This document shows positions 25,393 through 34,661 of a DNA stretch of 64,000 nucleotides, piece by piece. Each line of letters begins with the position of its first letter. Position 1 is the stretch's first letter. Location: the NCBI GenBank assembly GCA_033283265.1, contig JAWMQN010000006.1, positions 119,733 to 183,732 of the forward strand, given 5' to 3'. The translations under genes were made by a program, and so were the position numbers. The notes beneath the pieces are model-generated. The model did no database searches, was not told the origin of the DNA, and saw only the letters and a program-made list of their open reading frames with translations. This DNA is from Mangrovimicrobium sp033283265. GTDB taxonomy: Bacteria; Pseudomonadota; Gammaproteobacteria; Pseudomonadales; Halieaceae.

Positions 25393-27879
25393 GTGAGAAA
25401 CATGGAAGTTTTTAGCCCTGGCGTACCGGGGAGAACCCCACTTGCCCTGGCCCTGTGCGCGAGTCTCGGCTGGGCCGGCGGCGCTGCCGCCCAGGCCCCG
25501 GGCGCGCAGCCCTCGCTGCAACTGGAGGAGGTCATCGTCACCGCACAGAAGCGCCTGCAGAGCCTGCAGGACGTGCCGGTGGCGGTGACCGCCCTCGGCC
25601 AGGAAGCGCTCGAGGTGAATCGCGTACTCAGCGTCAACGACCTCAACGGCCTGGCGCCGAATTTCGGCGTGCGGCCGGCGGTCGGCGGGGTGAACATCCC
25701 GGCCTTCAACATGCGCGGCATCACCAGCTACGGCCTGGTGGCCGGCTCCGACAAGCAGATCTCCGTCTACCTGGACGGCGTCTACATCGGCTCCCCCCGC
25801 GGTTCGATTTTCAACCTGCCCGACATCGAGCGCATCGAGGTGCTGCGCGGCCCCCAGGGCACCCTGTTCGGGCGCAACGCCACCGGCGGCGCGGTCAGCA
25901 TCAACACCCGCGACCCCTCCGGCGAACTCGGCTTCCGCCAGCTGGTCGGCCTCGGCAACCGCGACTACCAGCGCACGGTCTCCACCATCGATTTCCCCTC
26001 GGTCGGCCCCTTCAGCGCCTACTTCACCTATACCAGGGAGGAGCAGGACGGCGACATCGACAACCTCGGTGCGGGTGTTACCTGGGATCGCAGCGCCTTC
26101 GGTTTCGGCCGCGACAAGACCGCGAAAACCCTCGGCTCCATCGACCAGGAGAGCTTTTTCCTCGCCGCCATGCTCGAGCTGGACAGGGTCTCCCTGTCCT
26201 ACAAGTTCGACTACAGCGAGGATGCGGGCACCCCGCGCGCCAATGTCATGGTCAGCGATATCGACGCCGCGCGCCTCGGCCCCCAGGCGGAATTGCTGCT
26301 GGACTCGCTGCAGGCCGCCAATCCCGACCTGCTCAACCAGGGCACGAATCGCCCCGACGCGGTCAACAACGCCTTTTCCCTGCCCCGCGACCAGACCGTT
26401 GAGGGCCACCGCCTGCACCTGGAGTGGGAGATCAACGACGCTTTCGCGCTGAAGAACACCCTGGCCTATCGCAAGACCGACGTCTTCACCCCGGCGGATA
26501 TCTCGGGCACCAGCGGCTGGGTAGCGGGTTCGTTCGCCATGTTCCTGCCCGGCGGGCCGTTCAGCCCGGACGACCCCTTCTGCTTCATCTGTTCCCAGTC
26601 CGACTCCGACGGCGACCAGTGGAGCAACGAGTTGCAACTCGACTACAGCGGCGAGTCCCTCGAGCTGACCGCGGGGCTGCTCTACTACACCTCCGACGAC
26701 ACCTCCGGCAGCCCGCCGGACTCGGCCAACCTCTACGGCCCCTCCAGTGTCGGTGTGTTCCCCGGCTACGTGGCCCCGCGCTACGCCCAGAACGTGTCCT
26801 ACAACGAGGCCGACTCCTACGCCGCCTACCTGCAGGCCGAGTACCGCCTCAGCGACAGCATCGGCCTGCTGGCGGGGGTGCGCTATACCGAGGACGACAA
26901 GTCCGGCAGCTTCGTCTCCGGCCTGCCCGAGGACGCGCCCACGGAGAAGAACCCCGGCGGCGGTTACTGGGTGCGCGACTTCGACTACAGCGACGACCAT
27001 GTCGATTACCTGCTCGGCGTGAACTACCACCTGAACGACGCGACCATGGTCTACGGCAAGTACTCGACCGCCTACGTGTCGGGCGGCTCGGTGGCGGGCA
27101 TCGCCTTCGACCCGGAGGAATCCGACTCCTGGGAGCTGGGCTTCAAGGCGGACTTCTTCGACAGCCGGGTGCGCGCCAACTTCGCCTGGTTCGACGTGAC
27201 CTACGAGAATTTCCAGGCGCCGACCTCGGGGGCCGGCTTCACCGAGGCGACCACTGCGCCGGAGCTGTTCGAGCAGATCGAGGGGGTGGGCACCTTCATC
27301 CTCGGCGGCGGTGAACTGCAGGCCGACGGCTTCGAGCTGGAGGTGTCGGTACTGCCGCTCAGCGGGCTGGTGGTCAGCGCCAGCCTCGGCTACGTGAATA
27401 CCGAGTTCACCGAGGCCAATCCCTACGCGCTGGAATCCGTCGGCGCCATCGACCTCAACCTCGCCGATGGCGACAACGCCTACCCGAACTCCGCCTACGA
27501 GCAGACCCTCAACCCCGAGTGGAACGGCAACCTGGCGCTGAACTACAGCACCGACCCGCTGTTCAACTCGGCCTACCTCGACATGGGGCTGAGCGGTATC
27601 TGGACCGACAGGATTCGCCTGGAACAGAACCCCGGGCGGGCCGCGGCGACGCCCTTCGGCGAGGTCGAGTTCGCTCCCGCCCAGTGGGTGTTCAACGCGC
27701 GGGTGGCCCTGCGCAGTATCGCCCTCGGCGACAGCTGGACGGGGGAGATCAGCCTCTGGGGCCGCAACCTGACCGACGAGGAGAATATCGCCTTCGTCAC
27801 CAACTTTGGCGCCTTCGTCAGCGGCAACTTCCAGGACTCGCGCAGCTACGGCATCGACTTCGTGGTCGACTTCGACTAG
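25393..27879 (+). CDS. TonB-dependent outer-membrane receptor (tandem paralogue)
   Basis: An 828-aa receptor starting at GTG with GGAG 7 bases upstream. Signal peptide to about GGAAAQA, TonB box LEEVIVTAQKR, plug motif RIEVLRGPQGTLFGRNATGG, and a beta-barrel ending SYGIDFVVDFD. Shared blocks with the preceding receptor include VTALG, LEVNRV, DLNGLAPN, GLVAG and DKQ. It lies 75 bases downstream with no operator motif in between, so it is probably co-transcribed. The barrel loops differ more than the plugs, which would fit different ligand preferences. Confidence 0.9.
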   Translation: MRNMEVFSPGVPGRTPLALALCASLGWAGGAAAQAPGAQPSLQLEEVIVTAQKRLQSLQDVPVAVTALGQEALEVNRVLSVNDLNGLAPNFGVRPAVGGVNIPAFNMRGITSYGLVAGSDKQISVYLDGVYIGSPRGSIFNLPDIERIEVLRGPQGTLFGRNATGGAVSINTRDPSGELGFRQLVGLGNRDYQRTVSTIDFPSVGPFSAYFTYTREEQDGDIDNLGAGVTWDRSAFGFGRDKTAKTLGSIDQESFFLAAMLELDRVSLSYKFDYSEDAGTPRANVMVSDIDAARLGPQAELLLDSLQAANPDLLNQGTNRPDAVNNAFSLPRDQTVEGHRLHLEWEINDAFALKNTLAYRKTDVFTPADISGTSGWVAGSFAMFLPGGPFSPDDPFCFICSQSDSDGDQWSNELQLDYSGESLELTAGLLYYTSDDTSGSPPDSANLYGPSSVGVFPGYVAPRYAQNVSYNEADSYAAYLQAEYRLSDSIGLLAGVRYTEDDKSGSFVSGLPEDAPTEKNPGGGYWVRDFDYSDDHVDYLLGVNYHLNDATMVYGKYSTAYVSGGSVAGIAFDPEESDSWELGFKADFFDSRVRANFAWFDVTYENFQAPTSGAGFTEATTAPELFEQIEGVGTFILGGGELQADGFELEVSVLPLSGLVVSASLGYVNTEFTEANPYALESVGAIDLNLADGDNAYPNSAYEQTLNPEWNGNLALNYSTDPLFNSAYLDMGLSGIWTDRIRLEQNPGRAAATPFGEVEFAPAQWVFNARVALRSIALGDSWTGEISLWGRNLTDEENIAFVTNFGAFVSGNFQDSRSYGIDFVVDFD

Positions 27880-27924
27880 CGGCGCGGCCCGGGCGGCCGC
27901 CGCTGCGGGCGGTCGCGCCGGGTT

Positions 27925-29514
27925 TCAGCTTTCCGCGAACAGCGCTTCGAGTTCTACCTTGCGGATCTTGCCCGAGGCGGTGACCGGCATCTGCTCGACG
28001 ATGCGCCAGGTCCTGGGCACCTTGTAACTGGCCACCAGCTGTCTGGCGTGGGCCTCCAGTTCCTCGATGCTGGCGTCCGCGCCCGGGCGCAGTGTGATCG
28101 CCGCGGCCACGTCCTGGCCGAGGCGCGGGTGGGGAGTGGCGACCACCGCCGCCAGGGCGACGGCGGGATGGGACTGCAGGGCGTTTTCCACTTCCACCGG
28201 ATAGATGTTCTCGCCGCCGCGGATGATCACCTCGCGCAGCCGGCCCCTGATGCGGCAGTAGCCCTCGGCGTCGAGGGAGCCGATGTCGCCGGTGTGGAGG
28301 AAGCCGTCGGCATCGATGGTGCCGGCGGTGGCCTCCGGGTTGGCCCAGTAGCCATCCATGCAGGTGGGGCCGCGCACGCAGATCTCGCCCGTTTCGCCCA
28401 CGCCGAGAATCTCGCCGCTGGCCGCGTCGATGATCTTCATCTCGATGTGCGGCAGGGGGCGACCCACGGTGTCGCAGGCGATGTCGATCGGGTCGCCGGG
28501 CAGCACCGCGGTGATGATGGCGAACTCCGACTGGCCGTAGGCGATGCCACAGCGCGCGCCGAGGCGCGACTGGATGGCGCGGGCCAGTTCCGGCGAGACA
28601 CTGGCGCCGCCGAGGGAGACCGAGCTGAGCCGGGCCGAGGGCGAGAGCCTGTCCGAAGCGAGGATGTCCAGCCACATGGTGGGCACGCCGCCCATGCGGG
28701 TGGCGCCGACGATGGGCATCAGGCGGATCAGCTGGTCGCGGTCGTATTTCGGCAGCACCACGCAGGCGCCGCCGACCCCCAGCGCGCCGACCACCACCGC
28801 GATGGAACCGCCGATGTGGTGGAAGGGCACCCCGTTGAGCCACACGTCCCTCTCCGTCGCGCCCTCGCAAAAGGGCCGCAGCCAGCCGCCCAGCAGCACG
28901 GCGCGGTGGCTCAGGGTGGCACCCTTGGCCTTGCCGGTGGTACCGCTGGTGAACTGGATCAGGCAGGGATCGTCCGCGCTGACCGCGGGCAGGGCCTGTA
29001 CCGAGACGGTCGCGGAAATGGTGCGGATATCCCCCAGCGGCCGCACCGCGCAGCCGGCCAGGGCCCCGGCCCGCGCCAGCAGCGCCCGGCCGGCGTGGTC
29101 ATCGCCGGCAAACAGCAGCGCCGGTTGCACCAGTTCCAGGGCGTGGCCCAGTTCGGTGTCGGTCCAGGCGGTGTTGAAGTGGGTGACGATGGTGCCGGAC
29201 AGCGCGCAGCCGTACTGCAGCAACACGCTCTCCAGCGCATTGCGCGACCAGATGGCGATGCGCTCGCCGGGCGCGCAGCGCGCCGCCAGCCAGCGCGCGC
29301 AGTTCTCCGCCAGCGCCAGCAGTTCGCCGTAGCTGAGCGCGCTCACGCTGTCGCTGGCCTCGTCGACGATGCTGAACAGGGCGGGGCGCTGGCCGAAGTG
29401 CGCCGCGTTGTAGCGCAGTCGCTCGCCGACGCTGCCGCCGATCAGTTCTACCGAGTGCTGCGGCTGCCAGTGGGCGAGCCGGGCCTGCTTGGCCGGGGAC
29501 GGCGAGTCGGGCAT
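27925..29514 (-). CDS. AMP-forming acyl-CoA synthetase
   Basis: A 529-aa ANL-superfamily ligase. The phosphate-binding motif is IQFTSGTTGKAKG, the hinge region reads HTGDIGSLDAEGYCRIRGR with GGENIYPVEVE, and the catalytic Lys is in VTASGKIRKVEL. It activates a carboxylic acid with ATP and CoA. Last gene of a four-gene leftward run (amidohydrolase, amidohydrolase, crotonase, ligase). It is one of five such ligases in the window, implying several distinct acid substrates or chain-shortened intermediates. Confidence 0.9.
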   Translation of the reverse strand: MPDSPSPAKQARLAHWQPQHSVELIGGSVGERLRYNAAHFGQRPALFSIVDEASDSVSALSYGELLALAENCARWLAARCAPGERIAIWSRNALESVLLQYGCALSGTIVTHFNTAWTDTELGHALELVQPALLFAGDDHAGRALLARAGALAGCAVRPLGDIRTISATVSVQALPAVSADDPCLIQFTSGTTGKAKGATLSHRAVLLGGWLRPFCEGATERDVWLNGVPFHHIGGSIAVVVGALGVGGACVVLPKYDRDQLIRLMPIVGATRMGGVPTMWLDILASDRLSPSARLSSVSLGGASVSPELARAIQSRLGARCGIAYGQSEFAIITAVLPGDPIDIACDTVGRPLPHIEMKIIDAASGEILGVGETGEICVRGPTCMDGYWANPEATAGTIDADGFLHTGDIGSLDAEGYCRIRGRLREVIIRGGENIYPVEVENALQSHPAVALAAVVATPHPRLGQDVAAAITLRPGADASIEELEAHARQLVASYKVPRTWRIVEQMPVTASGKIRKVELEALFAES

Positions 29515-29518
29515 GGTT

Positions 29519-30367
29519 CTATTCCTGTTCCGGCCAGGGATCGAGGTGGGACAGCGCCCGGTCGAGGCCGGGGAAGTCCGGCGGGCGCTTTTCCCTGAAG
29601 GACTTCAGGCCCTCGGCGAAATCGGCGCTGGCGAGGGACTCCTGCAGCAGCGCCTCCGACTGGGCGAAGGCCGGTGAGAGGGTCGACATCATGCAGTCGT
29701 AGACCTGCTGCTTGATCGCGCGCAGCGCCCAGGGCGAGGCCGCGGCGGCGATGCCCTGGCAGTAGGCGAGGGCGGCCCCGAACAGTTCGTCACGGTCACA
29801 GACGTGATCGACCAGGCCCGCGGCGAGCGCCTGCTCGCCGGACAGCTCCCGCCCCGAGTAGAGAAAATCCAGGGTGCGCGGCATGCCCATGGCCCGCGTC
29901 AGCAGCCAGGCGATACCGGTCTCCGCCACCAGTGCACGTTTGGCGTAGGGCGCGGCGAGGCGCGCGTCGCGGGCGGCGAAGCGCACATCGCAGCACAGGG
30001 CCTGCTGCAGGCCCACGGTATAGCAGACACCGTGGATCGCGGCGATGACCGGCTTGCCGATCGACATCGGGTGCCAGTAGGGACGGTGGTCGCGGTCCGG
30101 TGTCTTGCCGCCGCTGGCGACGATGCTGGCCAGGCCCTTGAGGTCGGCGCCGGCGCAGAAGCCCCTGCCGGCGCCGCGCACCAGGATGACGTGCACGCCG
30201 GGGTCGGCGGCGAGCCGGTCGAGGGTGTTGAAGTAGCGGGTGCCCATCGCCGGCGTCCAGGCGTTGAGGCAGTCCGGCCGGTTCAGGGTGACCACGGCGA
30301 CCCGGCCGTGCAGTTCGTCGACAATCGGCGGATTCTCCGCGGATTCCTCCGGCCAGAACTCACTCAT
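29519..30367 (-). CDS. Enoyl-CoA hydratase/isomerase (crotonase family)
   Basis: A 282-aa crotonase with FCAGADLKGL and the second oxyanion segment HGVCYTVGLQQ. The first hydratase Glu is replaced (Gln-Gln), while a Glu in LVAETGIAWLL is retained, a pattern nearer to isomerases. It lies 4 bases upstream of the ligase gene and 26 downstream of the amidohydrolase. C-terminal FREKRPPDFPGL matches the family. Confidence 0.87.
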   Translation of the reverse strand: MSEFWPEESAENPPIVDELHGRVAVVTLNRPDCLNAWTPAMGTRYFNTLDRLAADPGVHVILVRGAGRGFCAGADLKGLASIVASGGKTPDRDHRPYWHPMSIGKPVIAAIHGVCYTVGLQQALCCDVRFAARDARLAAPYAKRALVAETGIAWLLTRAMGMPRTLDFLYSGRELSGEQALAAGLVDHVCDRDELFGAALAYCQGIAAAASPWALRAIKQQVYDCMMSTLSPAFAQSEALLQESLASADFAEGLKSFREKRPPDFPGLDRALSHLDPWPEQE

Positions 30368-30393
30368 GCGGCAAGCCCGTCACGCCTGCCGGC

Positions 30394-31632
30394 TCACACA
30401 TTGGCTGTCGCGGTGAGTGCGGCGACGTTGTCGCGCATGATGCGGCGCACGTCCTGCGGGCTGAAGCCCTGCACCGCCTCGAGGAATTCCAGCGGCTGCG
30501 CCACGCCCTCGAGATGCGGCCAGTCGCTGCCGAAGATGATCCGCTCCGCCGGCATGTGCTGCGCCAGCTCGCTGAGGTTGTCCTCCCAGAAGGGGGTGAC
30601 CCAGATGTGCTCGTTGAACTGGTCCACCGGGTTTTTCCTGTAGTAGCCGGTGGTCTGGGCGTGGCCGCGGTAGAGGCGCACCAGCAGCGGCTCCACCCAG
30701 CTGGCGCCGTTCTCGATGGAGGCCATCCGCAGCCGCGGGAAGCGCTCGAAGACCTTGTGGCAGACCAGTGCGGCGAAGAAGTCCGGCACCGCCCGCTGGG
30801 AGGTGACCACCTTGCGCAGGGGGCTGACCTTGAAGCCGAGGTACTCGTCCCAGGGTTCCCAGATCTTGCCGAGGAAGTCGTAGCCGTCGTCGCCGGCGTG
30901 GGGCGCGACGACGATGTTGGCCTCCTGCACCCGCGCCCAGAAGGGGTCGAACTCGGGGGCGCCCGGCGAGGTGGTGCCGCTCTTGGTGTACACCGGGCCG
31001 TTGCGAATGGAGATCACCCTGGCGCCCTGGGCGATGCACCACTCGAGCTCCTCAACCGCCCAGGCGGGGTCGGAGAGGGAGAGCACCGGGGCGGCGAAAA
31101 TACGGTTTTTGTAGGCGAAACCCCAGTCTTCCAGCAACCAGCGGTTGAAGGCGCGCAGGCTCGCCAGGCAGGCGTCGATGTCCGGCTGGAAGGCCACCTC
31201 GATGGTCACCGCCAGGGTGGGGAAGAGCCAGCTGGCGCCGACCCCCTGGGCGTCCATCACCGCGAGGCGCGCGTCGCGGTCGCGGTATTCCGGGCGGATC
31301 GGCTCCAGCTCGCCCATCAGTTCCTTGAAGTCCAGGCCCTCGGTTTTCGCCGCGTAGTACTCGTGCATGCAACCGGGCCGCCCGACCGGGTCGAAGGTCG
31401 GGTTGGGGATGAAGTTGTAGACCTTGTCGCCCAGCAGCAGGCGCTTGCGGCCGTTGATCTCGGCCCACTTCGGCCCGCGGCGCTTCCACTCCTTCGGCAG
31501 GTGGCGGGTGAGGGCGTCCTCGGCCTCGTAGTAGTGGCTGTCCGCGTCGAAGGCGGCGAAGCCGAGGGCCGGGTCGATATTCACGCCGGCGGCGTCACCG
31601 GCGAAGAGTGAGAGGTCAACGGTGTCTGACAT
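30394..31632 (-). CDS. Amidohydrolase (ACMSD-like, COG2159), full length
   Basis: A 412-aa TIM-barrel metal-dependent hydrolase or decarboxylase. An N-terminal AFDADSHYYE matches the usual metal-binding start of the family (D-x-D-x-H form). Further landmarks are VAPHAGDDGYD, LVCHKVFERFP, SIENGASWV and the metal Asp in IIFGSDWPHLEG. It closely resembles the truncated protein at the left edge. Such proteins often hydrolyse or decarboxylate ring-derived acids. It is followed by a crotonase and a CoA ligase in the same operon. Confidence 0.88.
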   Translation of the reverse strand: MSDTVDLSLFAGDAAGVNIDPALGFAAFDADSHYYEAEDALTRHLPKEWKRRGPKWAEINGRKRLLLGDKVYNFIPNPTFDPVGRPGCMHEYYAAKTEGLDFKELMGELEPIRPEYRDRDARLAVMDAQGVGASWLFPTLAVTIEVAFQPDIDACLASLRAFNRWLLEDWGFAYKNRIFAAPVLSLSDPAWAVEELEWCIAQGARVISIRNGPVYTKSGTTSPGAPEFDPFWARVQEANIVVAPHAGDDGYDFLGKIWEPWDEYLGFKVSPLRKVVTSQRAVPDFFAALVCHKVFERFPRLRMASIENGASWVEPLLVRLYRGHAQTTGYYRKNPVDQFNEHIWVTPFWEDNLSELAQHMPAERIIFGSDWPHLEGVAQPLEFLEAVQGFSPQDVRRIMRDNVAALTATANV

Positions 31633-31670
31633 GGGTATCTCCTACCAATCCTTGAGCGGAAAACCTGCGC

Positions 31671-32531
31671 TCAGTCGCAGGGCAGCTTGAGCAGTTTGCG
31701 GGCATTGCCGGACAGGAACTTCGGCCACACCTCGTCGCGCAGGGGCAGGGCCTCGAGCTCGGCGAATATGCGTGACAATTCCAGGCCGAAGGGGAAGTAG
31801 CCGGCGTAGAGCACCTTGTCGCCGCCCCGGGTATTGGCGTAATCGATGATGGCTCTGGGTATGTACTTCGGCGCGAAGCCGGAGGTCGAGTAATAGAGGT
31901 TCGGCCACTTCAGCATGAGCTTGACGGCGAGGTCCTCCCAGGGCTCCGCGCCGTGGCGCATCACCAGCTTGAGTTCGGGAAAGTCGTAGCAGACCTCGTC
32001 GAGGTGACCGACGTACTGGGCCATCATCTTCACCCGCGGCCCGGGCACCCCGGTGGCGACGAACACCGGCAGGTCCAGTTCCACGCACTTGGCGTAGATC
32101 GGGTACCAGAGCTTGTCGTTGATCGGGATCTGCGGATTCACCCCGGCGGGGAAGGTGGTGACGGCGCGGATGCCGAGCTCGTCGTGGGCGCGGATGATGT
32201 CGCGCACCTGGTCCATGCCGCGGTTGCCGTCGACGGCGAGGCTGCCGATGAAGCGCTGCGGGTGCTCGCGCAGGGCCCGGGGGCTGCGCTCGTCGCTCAG
32301 GCTGACCATGCCGTACTCGATGCCGAACTGGTCCATCAGGGCGAGGGTTTCGGCGACGGAGGCCTGGGGGTCCTCACCGCCTTCGAGTTCCGCCGGTACC
32401 TCGCGGAACATGTAGCCGTGGGGGTGGTGCGCTGCCTTGTCCGCCTCGCGCAGGGCGGCCACGGGCTTGACGTGGCGCTCGGCGCGAAAGCCGATCAGTG
32501 TGTCGACGATATCGGAGCGTGCTGCTTTCAT
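31671..32531 (-). CDS. Divergent short amidohydrolase-fold protein
   Basis: A 286-aa relative of COG2159 amidohydrolases, clearly shorter than its neighbour. It keeps the barrel landmarks (RFIGSLAVDGNRG; LKLVMRHGAEPWEDL; AIIDYANTRGG). The usual FGSDYP motif reads LYAGYFPFG, so the conserved metal-binding Asp is missing, and the N-terminal HxH is unclear (DIVDTLIGF). It may be metal-independent or bind metal differently. First gene of a four-gene operon with a near-perfect operator motif about 90 bases upstream. Confidence 0.75.
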   Translation of the reverse strand: MKAARSDIVDTLIGFRAERHVKPVAALREADKAAHHPHGYMFREVPAELEGGEDPQASVAETLALMDQFGIEYGMVSLSDERSPRALREHPQRFIGSLAVDGNRGMDQVRDIIRAHDELGIRAVTTFPAGVNPQIPINDKLWYPIYAKCVELDLPVFVATGVPGPRVKMMAQYVGHLDEVCYDFPELKLVMRHGAEPWEDLAVKLMLKWPNLYYSTSGFAPKYIPRAIIDYANTRGGDKVLYAGYFPFGLELSRIFAELEALPLRDEVWPKFLSGNARKLLKLPCD

Positions 32532-32622
32532 GACGGAATCTTATTCACCTGCGCTCTGTGGCCCATCGTGCCCTGGCGCTTTTCCGCGGCAATACCCGTG
32601 CATGCCGCAGTAGCCAGAACGT

Positions 32623-32640
32623 CAAATAGTTAACTAATAA
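32623..32640 (-). promoter_or_regulatory. Operator-like motif O9, best palindromic copy
   Basis: CAAATAGTTAACTAATAA. The central TAGTTAACTA is a perfect 10-bp palindrome, and this copy contains both half-sites seen separately elsewhere. It lies 91 bases before the start of the amidohydrolase operon. Confidence 0.65.
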
Positions 32641-32766
32641 ATTAAAGGTAAGTCAACGATTTTCTGTGGCGGGTGTGTCGTCTTTCGGCGGCTTTATTGC
32701 CGCTATTTGCCCGGCCTTGGGCAAATTTGCCGCTGCCGTTCCAGGCGATTGAGCGACATATTCGTT

Positions 32767-32784
32767 TTAATAGTTATACATTAG
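32767..32784. promoter_or_regulatory. Operator-like motif O10, in the gap after the AMP-ligase gene
   Basis: TTAATAGTTATACATTAG, between the end of a leftward ligase gene and the leftward amidohydrolase operon, 236 bases upstream of the latter. Like O2, it is a second, more distant copy in the same gap as a proximal one. Confidence 0.5.
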
Positions 32785-32825
32785 ATATTGCCGCTCGATC
32801 CAGCGGCCCCGGTGACGCCATGGTC

Positions 32826-34388
32826 TCAGGGCGCGGGGTGTTCGCGGCCGGGCCCAGCGCGGGCCGCGTCCAGCAGGGCGCGGAGGGCGGGCTGGCTCAC
32901 TTTCATCGAGGGTGTGCGCGGCAGCTCTGCCAGCGCGGTGACCAGTACCGGCAACTGGTAGGGCAGCAGGCGCTCGCGCAGGAAGGCCTGCAGTTCGTCA
33001 GGCGCCGGGGCGCTGGCGCCGCTGCGCAGGGTGTAGGCCGCCGCGGGCACCTCGCCGAGGCGCGCGTCGGGCAGCCCGGTGACCGCCGCCTCCAGCACCG
33101 CCGGGTGCTGCTGCAGGGCGTTGGCGACATCCGCCGGGCTGATCTTGAAGCCGCCGCGGATGATCGCGTTGTCCGCCCGGCCGCGGATGAAGAGGAAGCC
33201 GTCCGCGTCGAGTACGGCGAGGTCGGTGGTGCGGACGTAGTCGCCGCCGTCGCCGATATTCGGCCCGCGCAGTTCCAGCAGGCCCTCCTCGCCCGGCGCG
33301 AGTTCGGCGCCGCTTTGCGCGTCGACAATGCGCGCGCTGACCCCGCGGTTGATGCGACCGACGCTGCCGCGCTTGGCCTGCCAGTGCTGGTGGAAGTCCT
33401 CCAGGGTCCAGCCGGCGGCGCCGCCGGCGAATTCGGTGGCGCCGTAGTTCTGCAGCACCGGGATGCCGTAGCGCTGGTAGAAGGCGTCGGCGAGGTCGGG
33501 GTCGAGCGGCGCGGTGCCGGTGCGGTAGGCGAGCAGGCTGGACAGGTCCTCCCGCGGGATGTCCGCGTCCATCAGCATGCGCAGGGCCGAGGGCGGCGCC
33601 CCCGCCACCTTGGGCCGGTGGCGGACCACCGCGTCGCGGAAGCCCGCGACGGTGAATTTCTCCAGCAGGCAGATGCGCCGCCCGGCGAGAATGTTGTTCA
33701 TCACCGCGGTAATGCCGGCGATGTGGGCCAGCGGCGCGGAGACGATCTGCACCCCGTTGCGCAGTTTTGCCGGCGCGTCCGCGCCGCGGCCCTTCTCGAA
33801 GGCGGCGGCGCCGAGCAGCGCCTTCTCCAGGTTGCGGTAGGGCAGGGGGATGCGCTTGGGCGCGCCGGTGGTGCCGCTGGTGAGCATCTCGATGGCGATG
33901 CCCGGGGCGCCGGGCCGGGACCAGCGGGCGGGGTCGCCGGGCAGGCCCTCGTCCGCCGTGCAGGCCCGCGCGGGTATGTCGCCAAGGACCAGTGCCCGCG
34001 CCCCGGAGCGCCCGAGCGCCGCGCGCAGCTGCGGCCGCTGCAGGTCCGCTGCCAGGGCGAGGATGACCGGAGCCTCCACCCGCGCGATGTCCGCGGCCAG
34101 AATCTCGTCCGGGGCGCTGGCGTTGAGGGTGGCGAGGCAGTTCCCGGAGCGGAACAGGGCGATCAGTAGCGGCACCAGCTGCGGCCGGTTGCGCACCAGC
34201 ACCCCGACCCGCAATCCCGGCGCGGGGCCGAGGTCGTCGAGGGCGGCCGCGATCTGCGCTGCCGCCGTGTCCAGCTCGCCCCAGCTGTACCAGTGCCGGT
34301 CGAACTCCAGGGCCGGCGCCGCGGGGTCGATGGCGAGCGTGGCCTGGATCATGTGCGCGAGCTGGCTGGGCTGGGCTGTCGTGGTCAT
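32826..34388 (-). CDS. AMP-forming acyl-CoA synthetase
   Basis: A 520-aa ANL ligase. The phosphate loop is MLTSGTTGAPKRIP, the hinge is FIRGRADNAIIRGGFKISP, and a C-terminal Lys occurs in RTPSMKVSQ. The ATG start (MTTTAQPSQ) is preferred because an upstream in-frame TTG lies inside the operator motif; no strong Shine-Dalgarno is visible for either. Transcribed alone. Acid substrate unknown. Confidence 0.87.
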   Translation of the reverse strand: MTTTAQPSQLAHMIQATLAIDPAAPALEFDRHWYSWGELDTAAAQIAAALDDLGPAPGLRVGVLVRNRPQLVPLLIALFRSGNCLATLNASAPDEILAADIARVEAPVILALAADLQRPQLRAALGRSGARALVLGDIPARACTADEGLPGDPARWSRPGAPGIAIEMLTSGTTGAPKRIPLPYRNLEKALLGAAAFEKGRGADAPAKLRNGVQIVSAPLAHIAGITAVMNNILAGRRICLLEKFTVAGFRDAVVRHRPKVAGAPPSALRMLMDADIPREDLSSLLAYRTGTAPLDPDLADAFYQRYGIPVLQNYGATEFAGGAAGWTLEDFHQHWQAKRGSVGRINRGVSARIVDAQSGAELAPGEEGLLELRGPNIGDGGDYVRTTDLAVLDADGFLFIRGRADNAIIRGGFKISPADVANALQQHPAVLEAAVTGLPDARLGEVPAAAYTLRSGASAPAPDELQAFLRERLLPYQLPVLVTALAELPRTPSMKVSQPALRALLDAARAGPGREHPAP

Positions 34389-34430
34389 GGTGTTTTTATA
34401 CTTGTTGTCGGGTGGTCGACAGGGCAGATT

Positions 34431-34448
34431 CAATTAGATAAACAATAA
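34431..34448 (-). promoter_or_regulatory. Operator-like motif O11 (weaker), upstream of the AMP-ligase
   Basis: CAATTAGATAAACAATAA. It departs from the core (TTAGATAA instead of TTAGTTAA) but occupies the expected place, 43 bases before the ligase start and paired with O12 for the divergent gene. Confidence 0.4.
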
Positions 34449-34587
34449 TGCGTGAAGGCCGGATTGGCAATCACTTTGCTGGCGCCCGTCCCGGATGAAT
34501 ATTGCAAGTTTTATACTGATAAAAGAAGGCGTGATCCATATCTTGGCACGGCGGATACAGGATCAGTCTGCCATCGCCCCGGCTGAT

Positions 34588-34607
34588 ATAAATAGGTAGA
34601 CAATTGA
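34588..34607 (+). promoter_or_regulatory. Operator-like motif O12 (weaker), upstream of a crotonase
   Basis: ATAAATAGGTAGACAATTGA, compared with ATAAATAGTTAGTTAATAA at O2. It lies 54 bases before the crotonase start. Confidence 0.4.
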
Positions 34608-34661
34608 GCGGGTGTTTGCCATCCTAGCTGCCCGGAGAATAACAGCAAGGAAGGGCGCGGC

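Noticed and set aside
23689..27030. Very long open frame (over 1,100 codons) on the minus strand across both TonB receptors
   Set aside because: It is the antisense shadow of two clear receptor genes in GC-rich DNA; its translation is Ala/Gly/Val/Arg-rich, low in hydrophobic patterning, and has no family motifs.
27879..27924. GC-rich hairpin between the second TonB receptor and the convergent ligase
   Set aside because: The stem has a bulge and no T-run; GC-only symmetry is common in this DNA, so it was not called a terminator.
32623..32640. The repeated motif as only a sigma-factor promoter element
   Set aside because: Copies vary from about 28 to over 200 bases from start codons, occur in both orientations, and the best copy is palindromic; these fit a dimeric regulator better than a -10/-35 element. 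Not fully excluded.
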